Positions 35,971 through 44,315 of a stretch of DNA of 64,000 nucleotides are shown here, piece after piece. The position numbers were made by a program, and so were the translations under genes. The notes beneath the pieces are model-generated. The model saw nothing but the letters and a program-made list of their open reading frames with translations. It did no database searches and was not told the DNA's origin. The first letter of the stretch is position 1; each line of letters starts with the position of its first letter. Source of the DNA: Bradyrhizobium sp. CCGUVB1N3 (lineage in GTDB: Bacteria; Pseudomonadota; Alphaproteobacteria; Rhizobiales; Xanthobacteraceae); the NCBI RefSeq assembly GCF_024199925.1, contig NZ_JANADR010000001.1, positions 744,001 to 808,000 on the forward strand, read 5' to 3'.

Positions 35971-37032
35971 TCAATCCGTTGCTGGGTCCACGGGGCGAGG
36001 TCGCCCGCCGACCGCCGCGAACGCCCGGATCGTGCGCCTCACTGCGGCGTCGTCGATGTGGCGGTGGGTGACGAGGCGGAGCTGCCTCGGCCCGCTTGCC
36101 TGCACGAGAATGCCGTGTGGCTTCACACCGTCGGCCCAGGCGGCTGCATCGTGCGGGCTCGCAGAGAGGTCGATGCGCAGGATGTTGGTCTCTACGTGGT
36201 GGGGCTCGGCGAGCGCCGGATCAAGCCAGGTGAGGGCAGCGGCCAGCCGTCTTGCAGCGGCATGGTCCTCGCGCAGGCGCTCGACCATGGTCTCCAGCGC
36301 GACGAGGCCAGCAGCGGCGACGATACCGGCCTGGCGCAGGTTGCCGCCGACCAGTTTTCGCAAGCCGCGCGCCCGCGCAATGAACTCTGCGCGCCCGCAC
36401 AACAGGCTGCCGACCGGCGCGCTCAGCCCTTTGGAGAGACAAAACATGACGCTGTCGGCATGCGCAGCGATATGCGCCGGCGGCACGCCGAGCGCGATGG
36501 AGGCGTTGAAGAGACGTGCGCCGTCCAGATGGACGGGAACTCCGCTCGTCTGTCCGAGCGCATGGATCCGTTCCATATGCGACAAAGGCAGCACGGCACC
36601 GCCGGCGCCGTTATGCGTCGTCTCCATCGCGATCAGGCCGGGCCGGGCTGACGCTTGAATCGCCTCTGTGAGCGCCGCCTCCTTCATCGCGCCGCGGTGG
36701 CCCGGCATCGGATTCGGCACGAGCCCCGCGATCGTCACGACGCTGCCGAGCTCGGAATTGAGCAGATGTGCGCTGCTGTCAGCGAAGACATCCATGCCGC
36801 GCTCGGCATGGGCGAGCATCGCCAGCAGATTGCCCATCGTGCCGCTGGGAACGAAGAGGGCGGACTCTTTGCCCGTCAGAGTGCCACCGCGGTCTTCCAG
36901 CGCGCGGACGGTCGGATCACCGTCGCGGCTGTCGTCGCCGAGCGGCGCGCGCTGCATGCGCTCCAGCATCGCTTCTGTCGGAAACGTGACGGTGTCGCTG
37001 CGCAGATCGACAATCGGCTGGTCTGCGTTCAT
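35971..37032 (-). CDS. Low-specificity threonine aldolase
   Basis: A 353-residue PLP enzyme that splits threonine or allo-threonine into glycine and acetaldehyde. The N-terminal VDLRSDTVTFPTEAM is diagnostic, HLDGARLFNA supplies the PLP-pyridine Asp, and Lys201 in FCLSKGLSAPVGS binds PLP. Its start codon abuts the stop of the symporter gene, the tightest possible spacing. Together with the GntR regulator and the symporter it makes a small operon for uptake and cleavage of a beta-hydroxy amino acid. Confidence 0.92.
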   Translation of the reverse strand: MNADQPIVDLRSDTVTFPTEAMLERMQRAPLGDDSRDGDPTVRALEDRGGTLTGKESALFVPSGTMGNLLAMLAHAERGMDVFADSSAHLLNSELGSVVTIAGLVPNPMPGHRGAMKEAALTEAIQASARPGLIAMETTHNGAGGAVLPLSHMERIHALGQTSGVPVHLDGARLFNASIALGVPPAHIAAHADSVMFCLSKGLSAPVGSLLCGRAEFIARARGLRKLVGGNLRQAGIVAAAGLVALETMVERLREDHAAARRLAAALTWLDPALAEPHHVETNILRIDLSASPHDAAAWADGVKPHGILVQASGPRQLRLVTHRHIDDAAVRRTIRAFAAVGGRPRPVDPATD

Positions 37033-38283
37033 TCAGGCGTCCTGCACTTGCAGTCCGGCTGCCGTGGGCTCTGTCTCATCCGCCAGCACGTCCCCGGCGA
37101 ACCGCTCGACCAGCTTCACCGCAACTGTGTTGCCGAACACGTTGATCGCGGTGCGGCCCATGTCGAGGAAGGCGTCGACCCCGGCGATGATCGCGAGCGC
37201 CTCGATCGGCAGCCCGATCGCCGACAGCACCATGGCGATCGCCACCAGCCCGCCCGAGGGCACGTTGGCGCTGCCCTTGCTCGCGATCGTCGTGACCATG
37301 ACGATCGTGAACAGCGTCGACCAGGTCAGCGTCACGCCATAGGCTTCGGCGAGGAAAGTTACGGCGAGCGCGAAATACATGATGGCGCCGTCGCGGTTGA
37401 AGGCATAGCCGAGCGGCAGCACCACCGAGACGATGCGCTCGGAGGCGCCCATCGCCAGCAGCTTTTCCATGTGCAGCGGCAGTGTCACCTCGGAGGAGCG
37501 GGTTGAGAAGGCCAGGATCATCGGCTCCATCACCGCTTTGGTCACGGCAATCGGCCTCTCGCCGATCGCAAGCAGCATCAGCCAGAAGATCGCGACCATG
37601 ATGGCAAGGCCGAGATACATGACGCCGACCAGCTTTGCGAGCGCGACCACGGTGGCAAGGCCCTGTGTGGCGAACAGCCATGCCATGACGGCGAAGATGG
37701 CGATCGGCGCGAGCGATGTGATCCATTTGGTGATCTTGAACATCGCCGCGATGACGGCTTCCAGCACGGCGATCATGGGCTCGCCGACCTTGCCCACCGA
37801 GGCGAGCGCGAGGCCGAACAGGATGGCGAAGACGAGCGTCGGCAAAATCTTCTGCTCGGCCATCGCCGCGACGATGTTGGATGGGATCATGTCCATGAAG
37901 AACTTGATCCAGTCGACCGAGACCGCGAGGTTTTGGGGCACTTTGCCGGTCGCAGCCAGCGGTGCGCCGGCGCCGGGATGGAAGATGGCGTTGAGGAGCA
38001 GGCCGATGATGATCGAGATCACGGTGGCGAGATAGAAATAGCCGAGGCTGATCGCAGCTATGCGCCCGAGAACCTTCAGCTCACGCCCCATCCGGCAGAT
38101 GCCGAGCGTCACGGAGGCGAACACGATGGGGATGACGATCATCTTCACCGCTTCGACGAAGGCGGTGCCGATCGGGCGCAGGCTCGCGCCGAAGTCCGGC
38201 CAGAGCAGTCCGACGCAGAGGCCGAGGGCGAGCCCGCTCAGCATCTGGAACACGAGTGGCAATCTGAACAACAGCCGGATCAT
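37033..38283 (-). CDS. Dicarboxylate/amino acid:cation symporter (DAACS family)
   Basis: A 416-residue inner-membrane symporter related to GltP/DctA/SstT. It has multiple helices, the re-entrant loop SSEVTLPLHMEKLLAMG, the binding segment GYAFNRDGAIMYFALA (usual NMDGT reads NRDGA), and KGSANVPSGGLVAIAMVL (usual GIPSAG). The substitutions suggest a substrate other than glutamate or C4-dicarboxylate; serine/threonine would fit the aldolase downstream. The start overlaps the GntR stop as ATGA, with AAGGAGA upstream. Confidence 0.9.
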   Translation of the reverse strand: MIRLLFRLPLVFQMLSGLALGLCVGLLWPDFGASLRPIGTAFVEAVKMIVIPIVFASVTLGICRMGRELKVLGRIAAISLGYFYLATVISIIIGLLLNAIFHPGAGAPLAATGKVPQNLAVSVDWIKFFMDMIPSNIVAAMAEQKILPTLVFAILFGLALASVGKVGEPMIAVLEAVIAAMFKITKWITSLAPIAIFAVMAWLFATQGLATVVALAKLVGVMYLGLAIMVAIFWLMLLAIGERPIAVTKAVMEPMILAFSTRSSEVTLPLHMEKLLAMGASERIVSVVLPLGYAFNRDGAIMYFALAVTFLAEAYGVTLTWSTLFTIVMVTTIASKGSANVPSGGLVAIAMVLSAIGLPIEALAIIAGVDAFLDMGRTAINVFGNTVAVKLVERFAGDVLADETEPTAAGLQVQDA

Positions 38284-38972
38284 ACGCGATGGTCTCCTTG
38301 TCCGGGATATTGCGTGCGGATGGCGCCTAACGCCGTCAGCCGCGCCTCGAAGGCGGACGACAGATGTCGCCACATGCGCTGCTGCGCGGCGTCGGGATCG
38401 TTCGCCGCGACCGCGGCGTAGATATCGAGGTGCTCGTTGATGGCCTGACGCGTGCGTTCGACGCTGTATTGCCGCATCTTCTGGAGCGCGAGGCCGCTCT
38501 GCGCGCGCAGATTGTCATAGGCCTGCGCCAGCCGGCCGTTGGCGGTGGCGCGAAACAGCTCGTCGTGGAAGGCCCAGCCAATCTGCTGCGCCTCCTCGAC
38601 ATCGAGTACCGCACCCGCCGGGATCCTGCGTAGTTCTTCCGCGCAGCTTCTGAGCGCCTCTGTCGGGCCACGCGTCGCGGCGAGATAGGCCGCCATGCCT
38701 TCGAGCGCGAGGCGCAACTCGTGGATCTCGCGGAGATCATCGAACGACATCTGGCGCACGAAGGTGCCGCGCATCGGATGGATGGTGAGGAGGCCGTCTT
38801 GGGCGAGGGCCTTGAGCGCCTCGCGGATCGGTGTGCGTCCAAGCCCGAGCCGGGTCGACAGGCTGCGTTCGGACAGCGGCTCATCGGGAGCAAACTCGCC
38901 GGAGATCACGAGGTCGCGGAGTTGGGCATAGGCGCGGTCGCGCCCCAGGGACGTGGCGAGCATAACTGACAT
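38280..38972 (-). CDS. GntR-family (FadR/FCD subfamily) regulator
   Basis: A 230-residue regulator. The N-terminal winged helix includes FAPDEPLSERSLSTRLGLGRTPIREALKALAQDGLLTI, and a C-terminal all-helical FCD domain includes EIHELRLALEGMAAYLAA, FHDELFRATAN and HLDIYAAVAANDPDAAQQRMWRHL, whose His/Asp residues usually bind a metal and a carboxylate effector. Start uncertain between two ATG codons nine bases apart, neither with a Shine-Dalgarno. First gene of the symporter/aldolase operon; an operator-like palindrome overlaps its start. Confidence 0.9.
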   Translation of the reverse strand: MSVMLATSLGRDRAYAQLRDLVISGEFAPDEPLSERSLSTRLGLGRTPIREALKALAQDGLLTIHPMRGTFVRQMSFDDLREIHELRLALEGMAAYLAATRGPTEALRSCAEELRRIPAGAVLDVEEAQQIGWAFHDELFRATANGRLAQAYDNLRAQSGLALQKMRQYSVERTRQAINEHLDIYAAVAANDPDAAQQRMWRHLSSAFEARLTALGAIRTQYPGQGDHRV

Positions 38973-38984
38973 ACCAGCGGTATG
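38970..38984. promoter_or_regulatory. CATACC-AGC-GGTATG palindrome, GntR operator
   Basis: Six-base arms around AGC, overlapping the first possible start codon of the GntR gene. FCD-type GntR proteins recognise short palindromes of the GGTATACC kind, so this is the expected autoregulatory site of the operon. Confidence 0.65.
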
Positions 38985-39077
38985 GCAGCAGAGTGTCAAG
39001 CCTTGACGCTGCATTTGCCGGTGAAGCGGCCCCGCGAGATCAATCACGGCCTTGTGGTTTGCGTTTCCAATCTCAAA

Positions 39078-39120
39078 ACATATCTTACGATATATCTCTC
39101 ATAGGAGACGTAAGATATGT
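39078..39120 (+). promoter_or_regulatory. 12-bp perfect inverted repeat enclosing the PadR start signals
   Basis: ACATATCTTACG (39078-39089) and CGTAAGATATGT (39109-39120) are exact complements separated by 19 bases. The right arm contains the ATG start codon and the Shine-Dalgarno AGGAGA lies in the loop. An inner TCTC/GAGA pair gives further symmetry. As DNA it is a likely PadR operator; as RNA it could form a hairpin that hides the start codon. Confidence 0.7.
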
Positions 39121-39752
39121 TTCGAGACAAGCACCACGATCGACACGACAGAGACGACCGGGAATTCCGCTTCGCATTCGCCATGGGGCGGCACGGCGGG
39201 CGGCATCGATTTGGGCGTGGCGGTCATGGCTTCTTCGGACGCGGCGGTGGCGCCGACTTTCCGGGCGCGCGGCGGCTTTCGTCGCAGGACCTCCAGCTCG
39301 TCATCCTCGCGTTGCTCGCCGACCAACCGGCGCACGGCTATGAGCTGATCAAGACCATCGAGGAGCGCTCGGATGGCTTTTACAGCCCGAGCCCCGGCGT
39401 GATCTATCCGGCGCTGACCTATCTCGAAGAGGTCGGGCACGCCAGCGTCGAGCAGGACGCCGGCCGCAAGCGCTACAGCATCACTACGCAGGGCCAGGCC
39501 CATCTCGCCGAGCATCGCGCTACCGCGGATGCGATCCTTCAGGCGCTGTCGCGGATCGGACGTCGCATGGACGAAGTGCGCGAGGCCTTTGCGGGCGTCA
39601 GCGATCTCAATGGCGATGCCTCCGACGAGCTGCATCGCGCCCGCCATGGCCTCAAGCGCGCGCTGCGCGCCAAGCACGGCTGCGATGCCGATGAGGCGCG
39701 GCGCATCGCGAAAATTCTCGACCGCGCGGCGGCCGAGATTCTGCAGAGCTGA
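39117..39752 (+). CDS. PadR-family transcriptional regulator
   Basis: A 211-residue regulator. A His/Arg/Gly-rich N-terminal tail (about residues 1-50, many His and Gly) may bind metal or be disordered. The PadR winged helix follows (LQLVILALLADQPAHGYELIKTIEERSDGFYSPSPGVIYPALTYLEEVGHASVEQ), then a helical dimerisation region. AGGAGA precedes the ATG inside a perfect inverted repeat. It is followed after 13 bases by a methyltransferase gene, probably its co-transcribed target. Confidence 0.92.
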   Translation: MFRDKHHDRHDRDDREFRFAFAMGRHGGRHRFGRGGHGFFGRGGGADFPGARRLSSQDLQLVILALLADQPAHGYELIKTIEERSDGFYSPSPGVIYPALTYLEEVGHASVEQDAGRKRYSITTQGQAHLAEHRATADAILQALSRIGRRMDEVREAFAGVSDLNGDASDELHRARHGLKRALRAKHGCDADEARRIAKILDRAAAEILQS

Positions 39753-39765
39753 AGGGAATACGATC

Positions 39766-40413
39766 ATGTCGCAAGATCAACCGCACAGCCCGATTCAGGA
39801 TGAGCGTATCAATGCCGTGATCGAACGCATGCAGGCCGCGCGTCGCCGTCCAACGGGCGGCGGTCCGCGCGGCGGATTCAGCAGCCGCGATCCGCATGCC
39901 TATGCCGAGCAGGGCTTTTCGATTCATCCCGAGCAGGGCGAGCTGATCTACCTGTTGTGCCGCGGCATGCGCGCGACGCGCGTTGCCGAGTTCGCGACTT
40001 CGGTCGGCATGTCGACGCTCTATTTCGCGGCGGCGATGCGCGACAATGGCGGCGGCACCGTGATCGGCTCGGAGATCGTGCCGGCCAAGGTCGTTGCCGC
40101 CCGGCGCAATCTCGACGAGGCGGGCCTTGCCGCCTACGCCGAGATTCGCGAAGGCGATGCGCGGCAGACGCTGCGCGATCTCGGCGGCCCCGTCGACTTC
40201 ATCCTGATCGACGGCTGGCCGGGCGAGGAGGGTCCTTCGCTCGCGCGCCGGGTGATCGAGATCGTCGCGCCGCAGCTTCGCATCGGCGGCTACGTCATGA
40301 ACGACAATGCCGAGCCCGATTTCCTGGAGTTCATGCGTGATCCCAAAAGCGGCTTCGTGTCGATGACGCTGCCGCTCAAGGGCGGGACCGAGCTCAGCCT
40401 GAAGGTGGCGTAA
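39766..40413 (+). CDS. O-methyltransferase-like SAM-dependent methyltransferase
   Basis: A 215-residue class I methyltransferase of the catechol/caffeoyl O-methyltransferase type. The segment VAEFATSVGMSTLYFAAAM holds motif I, GSEIVPAKVVAARRNL the acidic post-I loop, and DFILIDGWPGEEGPSLARRVIEIVAPQLRIGGYVMNDN motifs IV-V. GAAGGGAA precedes the ATG. The PadR regulator upstream may respond to a phenolic compound, which fits but does not prove such a substrate. Its 3' end overlaps the convergent tautomerase gene by 20 bases. Confidence 0.85.
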   Translation: MSQDQPHSPIQDERINAVIERMQAARRRPTGGGPRGGFSSRDPHAYAEQGFSIHPEQGELIYLLCRGMRATRVAEFATSVGMSTLYFAAAMRDNGGGTVIGSEIVPAKVVAARRNLDEAGLAAYAEIREGDARQTLRDLGGPVDFILIDGWPGEEGPSLARRVIEIVAPQLRIGGYVMNDNAEPDFLEFMRDPKSGFVSMTLPLKGGTELSLKVA

Positions 40414-40636
40414 CCACTGCGCCGCCATCGCTCGCGCGATGGGCCTCCGGGATCACGAACACCTCGTCGGCGTGGCCGTAGCCGCCGTCGGGTACCTCCT
40501 CGATCAGCACCATCGTGTGCGGTCGCGCCGCCTCGCCGAAATAGTCGACGAACAGCGCGGTGAGGCGGTGCACGATCTCCGCCTTCTGCGTCTGTGACAG
40601 CGCGGCCTGCGGGATCTTGATGTTGGCGAAGGGCAT
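40394..40636 (-). CDS. Tautomerase (4-oxalocrotonate tautomerase family)
   Basis: An 80-residue tautomerase-fold protein. After Met removal the N-terminal Pro of MPFANIKIPQAAL is the catalytic base. HTMVLIEEVPDGGYGHADEVFV is a family-like middle segment. AAGGAGATACCC lies before the ATG. It follows the SDR gene by 35 bases and probably shares its transcript. Substrate is likely a keto-enol acid or similar; not defined. Confidence 0.85.
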   Translation of the reverse strand: MPFANIKIPQAALSQTQKAEIVHRLTALFVDYFGEAARPHTMVLIEEVPDGGYGHADEVFVIPEAHRASDGGAVVTPPSG

Positions 40637-40671
40637 GATGGGTATCTCCTTGCGGCGCGTCGTGCCGGGCG

Positions 40672-41412
40672 TCAGATCACGCCGCCGTTGGCGCGGATGA
40701 TCTGGCCGTTGACCCAGCCGCTGTCGGCGCCGGCGAGGAAGGCGACGAGGCCGGCGATATCGTCGGGCTGGCGGAGCCGGCCGAATGGATTCATGCCGAC
40801 GATGGCGCGCACCTGCTGCTCGGTCTTGCCCTCGAGGAACATCCGCGTCTCGACCGGCCCCGGTGCCACCGCATTGACGGTGATGTGCCGGCTGCCGAGT
40901 TCCTTGGCGAGGATGTGCGTCATGGCTTCGACCGCGGCCTTGGTTGCGGCGTAGACGCTGTAGCCGGGCTGGTAGAGGCCGACGACGCTGGAGGAGAAAT
41001 TGACGATGCGGCCGCCGTCGCGCAGCCGTCGCGCCGCTTCGCGCAAGCAGCGGAAGACACTCTCCAAATTGATCGAGATCTGCCGCGCGAACGCGGCGTC
41101 GGTCATCTCGGCGAGCGGTGCGAGCTCCATGATGCCGGCATTGTTGACGATGATGTCGACCCCGCCGAAGGCGCGCTGGGCCGCCTCGAACAGGCGCGCC
41201 GGCGTCGCGGGATCGGCCAGATCGGCCTGCACGGCGATGGCGTGGCCGCCGGCAGCTACGATGGACGCGGCAAGCTCGTCCGCGGCGGCGCGGCCGCTCG
41301 CATAGTTGATCGCAATGGCGATGCCGTCCCGCGCAAGCCGGCGGGCGATCGCGGCGCCGATGCCGCGGGAGCCGCCGGTCACGATGGCAACGCGCTGAGT
41401 GTGATTGGTCAT
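40672..41412 (-). CDS. Short-chain dehydrogenase/reductase
   Basis: A 246-residue classical SDR. The cofactor motif is VTGGSRGIGAAIA (residues 11-23), NNAG appears as VNNAGIMEL, the catalytic Ser is in VNFSSSVVG, and YxxxK is YAATKAAVEAM. GRLRQPDDIAGLVAFLAGADSGWVNGQIIRANGG is the usual C-terminal end. CAGGAG precedes the ATG. Closest relatives reduce 3-oxoacyl or sugar substrates; not specified. The LysR gene is divergent, 102 bases away, and likely controls this gene and the tautomerase. Confidence 0.93.
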   Translation of the reverse strand: MTNHTQRVAIVTGGSRGIGAAIARRLARDGIAIAINYASGRAAADELAASIVAAGGHAIAVQADLADPATPARLFEAAQRAFGGVDIIVNNAGIMELAPLAEMTDAAFARQISINLESVFRCLREAARRLRDGGRIVNFSSSVVGLYQPGYSVYAATKAAVEAMTHILAKELGSRHITVNAVAPGPVETRMFLEGKTEQQVRAIVGMNPFGRLRQPDDIAGLVAFLAGADSGWVNGQIIRANGGVI

Positions 41413-41514
41413 GGTCCGCTCCTGTCTTTCCCTGGACAGGAGATATCTGATCGCCATGGCCGGATAATTGCCAGCTACTTGTCATCACTTGTCGGATATG
41501 GTGAACAATCCAGC

Positions 41515-42408
41515 ATGGACCGCTTCGACGCCATGCGCCTGTTCGTTCGCCTCGTCGAAAGGCGCAGCTTCACTGCTGCGGCCGCCGACCTCGGCATTCC
41601 CCGTTCGACCGCGAGCGAGGTGTTGCGCGGCACCGAGGCGCGTCTTGGTGCGCGTCTGCTCGAACGCACGACGCGGCATGTCACCCCGACGCTCGACGGC
41701 GCGGATTTTTATCGGCGCTGCGTCGCCATTCTCGCAGAGGTCGAAGAGGCCGAGACGGCGATGCGCGACGCGCGGCCGCGGGGCCTGTTGCGCATCGATG
41801 CGCATCCGCTGCTCACCCGCACCTTCATCCTGCCGCATCTGCCGGCATTCCTGGCGCACTATCCGCTGCTCGAATTGCAGATCGGGCAGGGCGACCGTCT
41901 GGTCGATCTCGTGCGCGAGGGCGTCGATTGCGTGATCCGCTCGGGTGAGCCCGACGACAGCGGGATGATCCAGCGACGCCTCGGCACCATCGCCGAGATC
42001 ACGGTGGCAAGCCCGGCCTATCTTGCCGCCCACGGCGTGCCGGCGACGCCCGACGCGCTCGACGGGCACCAGATGGTGGCCTTCGTCTCGTCGCGCACCG
42101 GTGACGTGCTGCCGCTGGAATTTTCCGTCGCGGGCACGCTTCGGCACATCGTGCTGCCGAGCCGGATCCGGGTGAACAATTCCGACACCATGGCCGATCT
42201 CGCCCGGCTCGGCTTCGGCCTCATGCAGGCGCCGCGCTATCGCTTCGCTGAGGATCTCGCCAGCGGCGCGCTCGTCGAGGTGCTGGCCGGCTTCCCGCCG
42301 TCGCCGACCCCGCTCTTCGCGCTCTATCCGCAGAACCGCCAGCTCACGCTGCGGCTGCGCGTCTTTCTCGACTGGATCGCCGGCATTTTTGCGCAGGCGA
42401 GGCTGTGA
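41515..42408 (+). CDS. LysR-family transcriptional regulator
   Basis: A 297-residue regulator with the winged helix MDRFDAMRLFVRLVERRSFTAAAADLGIPRSTASEVLRGTEARLGARLL and the following dimerisation helix, then an effector domain of the CrgA/DmlR type (LPHLPAFLAHYPLLELQIGQGDRLVDLVREGVDCVIRSG). The chosen ATG is the only one that fits the conserved N-terminus. Divergent from the SDR/tautomerase pair. Confidence 0.94.
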   Translation: MDRFDAMRLFVRLVERRSFTAAAADLGIPRSTASEVLRGTEARLGARLLERTTRHVTPTLDGADFYRRCVAILAEVEEAETAMRDARPRGLLRIDAHPLLTRTFILPHLPAFLAHYPLLELQIGQGDRLVDLVREGVDCVIRSGEPDDSGMIQRRLGTIAEITVASPAYLAAHGVPATPDALDGHQMVAFVSSRTGDVLPLEFSVAGTLRHIVLPSRIRVNNSDTMADLARLGFGLMQAPRYRFAEDLASGALVEVLAGFPPSPTPLFALYPQNRQLTLRLRVFLDWIAGIFAQARL

Positions 42409-42458
42409 CCGGGGGCGGGAGATCTGCATGCGGCATCCCGGACGATCCAGGCCAAATT

Positions 42459-42482
42459 GCTACTTTGCATGGGTTGTTTTCG
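42459..42482 (+). repeat. Partial copy C of the dispersed repeat
   Basis: GCTACTTTGCATGGGTTGTT followed by TTCG matches the first 24-25 bases of the two repeats flanking the SNF2 gene, with one G missing. Just after it GTTTTC/GAAAAC around GAT forms a short hairpin. Located in the gap between convergent LysR and MmcQ-like genes. Confidence 0.6.
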
Positions 42483-42548
42483 ATGAAAACGAAATCGGCT
42501 TGTGCCGTCGGGCAAATCACCTTTACGACTTTGGGCCAGTCGCGATCG

Positions 42549-42902
42549 TCACGACAGCCGCAACTCCTTCCGCGCCTTGCGCGTCAGCTTCGCAACGATG
42601 AGCGCATGGGCCTGGTCGAGATAGGCGGCGAGCTCGGGGTCGGGCAGGGCGTCGTTGGCGACGAGCTGCACCCATTTGGCCCGCGCCAGATACGGAGCAG
42701 GCCGAGCAAGCCCCTGCTCGATGAGCATCGCGTAAGCCAGGTTCGACGTCTTGAACATGAAGCCGCCGGACTGCTCGACGAAGCCACGCGCGAGCGCGAA
42801 CATCTTGCCGCCGACCTTGAACACCGAGGTGCCTTCCCACTGCACCACTTTGGTTGCGGCGGGTAGTCGCAGGCAATGGGCTTCGAAGCGTTTGGGAGTC
42901 AT
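42549..42902 (-). CDS. MmcQ/YjbR-family DNA-binding protein
   Basis: A 117-residue CyaY-like-fold protein of the YjbR family. The core reads LRLPAATKVVQWEGTSVFKVGGKMFALA then MLIEQGLARPAPYLARAKWVQL and DQAHALIVAKLTRKARKEL. Such proteins may bind DNA, but function is unproven. Start at MTPKRFEAH matches family length; a longer frame upstream overlaps the promoter of the divergent MFS gene. No strong ribosome-binding site. Confidence 0.82.
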   Translation of the reverse strand: MTPKRFEAHCLRLPAATKVVQWEGTSVFKVGGKMFALARGFVEQSGGFMFKTSNLAYAMLIEQGLARPAPYLARAKWVQLVANDALPDPELAAYLDQAHALIVAKLTRKARKELRLS

Positions 42903-43048
42903 GTCGGGCAAAAGGCGAAGAGGTGCGGCAAGATCATTGGCCGAGTGCGCGAGGCCCGACAAGCCGAAACTTCCATGCGTCTTCACAGTTTTGCCCGAGG
43001 CACACATTACCTGCGGCTGTTCGAATCCTCAGCCCCCGCGGAGTTCCC

Positions 43049-44212
43049 ATGCACACGCTGTCAGCCGACCGGCCGGCCACCCGGCTCGCGACACGCCTGT
43101 CCTTCCTCGTCGCGGGCTTCGGCATCGCCTGCTGGGCGCCGCTGGTGCCGTTTGCCAAGGAGCGGCTCGTGGTCGACGACGGCATCCTCGGCCTGCTCCT
43201 GCTCTGCCTCGGCATTGGCTCGGTTGCCGCGATGCTGCTGACCGGCGCCTTGAGCGCGCGCTACGGCAGCAAGCCGATCGTTCTCGCCGGCGGCTTTGGC
43301 CTCGCAGTGATCCTGCCGTGGCTTGTCGTCGCGAGCACGCCGGCCGCGCTGGGCCTCGCCCTGTTCGTGTTCGGTGCGGCGCTCGGCTCGATCGACGTCG
43401 CCATGAATATTCACGCGGTTGAGGTGGAGCGGGCCGCAACGCGTCCGCTGATGTCGGGCTTCCACGCGTTGTTCAGCATCGGCGGATTTGCCGGGTCGAG
43501 CTTGATGACACTGCTGCTGTCGGTTCATCTCGGGCCGCTCGCGAGCACGCTGATCGCGTCGGTCCTGATGCTGGTCGCGATGATCGCGGCCTGGCCGCTC
43601 CTGCTGCGTAGCGCGCAGGTGCAGAATGGGCCGTTGTTCGTTTTGCCTCACGGAATCGTGCTGCTGCTCGCGCTGCTCGCCGCCGTTACTTTCCTGGTCG
43701 AAGGCGCCATGCTCGATTGGGGCGCGCTGCTCATCGTGGGCGCCGGCCTGGTGCCGGACACGCAAGGTGGCCTCGGCTACATGCTGTTCTCGATTGCGAT
43801 GACCGCAGGACGGCTCGCCGGCGATGCCGTGGTGGCGCGGGTCGGCGATCGCGCCACGTTGGTCGTCGGCAGCATGCTGGCGATTACAGGCTTCGTCGTG
43901 CTGCTGATTGCACCGATCGCCGCCATTGCGATGGCCGGGTTCGTGCTCATCGGCCTCGGCGCCTCGAACCTGGTGCCGGTGCTGTTTCGCCGGGCGGGCT
44001 CGCAACAAGCGATGCCCGCGGGCCTAGCCGTGGCCGCAATCACCACCGCGGGTTACGCCGGCGTTCTGGTCGGGCCTGCCGGTGTCGGCTTCGTGGCACG
44101 GATCGCGAGCCTTCCGACGGCGTTCGCCATGCTCGGTGCGCTCCTTTGCCTCGTCACATTATCCGCGGGCATTGTGACGTCAGGCGACCGCTTCGGCGGA
44201 CGCGGTACGTAA
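43049..44212 (+). CDS. MFS transporter
   Basis: A 387-residue major facilitator with about twelve helices. The loop motif is GALSARYGSKPIVLAGG, and a second-half equivalent is AGDAVVARVGDRATLVVGS. IDVAMNIHAVEVERAATRPLMSGFHALFSIGGFAGS is reminiscent of the fucose/sugar-like FHS families. The ATG is at MHTLSAD, preceded by GCGGAGTTCCC. Divergent from the YjbR-like gene. Substrate unknown; drug efflux or sugar uptake are both possible. Confidence 0.88.
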   Translation: MHTLSADRPATRLATRLSFLVAGFGIACWAPLVPFAKERLVVDDGILGLLLLCLGIGSVAAMLLTGALSARYGSKPIVLAGGFGLAVILPWLVVASTPAALGLALFVFGAALGSIDVAMNIHAVEVERAATRPLMSGFHALFSIGGFAGSSLMTLLLSVHLGPLASTLIASVLMLVAMIAAWPLLLRSAQVQNGPLFVLPHGIVLLLALLAAVTFLVEGAMLDWGALLIVGAGLVPDTQGGLGYMLFSIAMTAGRLAGDAVVARVGDRATLVVGSMLAITGFVVLLIAPIAAIAMAGFVLIGLGASNLVPVLFRRAGSQQAMPAGLAVAAITTAGYAGVLVGPAGVGFVARIASLPTAFAMLGALLCLVTLSAGIVTSGDRFGGRGT

Positions 44213-44315
44213 GGCGGGGCGCCGCATTTGTGAGTTGAGTTGTCATCACGGGCGGCTACCATGCCGTCCAAACGTTCCGGCGAAATGCCGGGAGGCATCG
44301 TTGAGGGGAGGCGAC

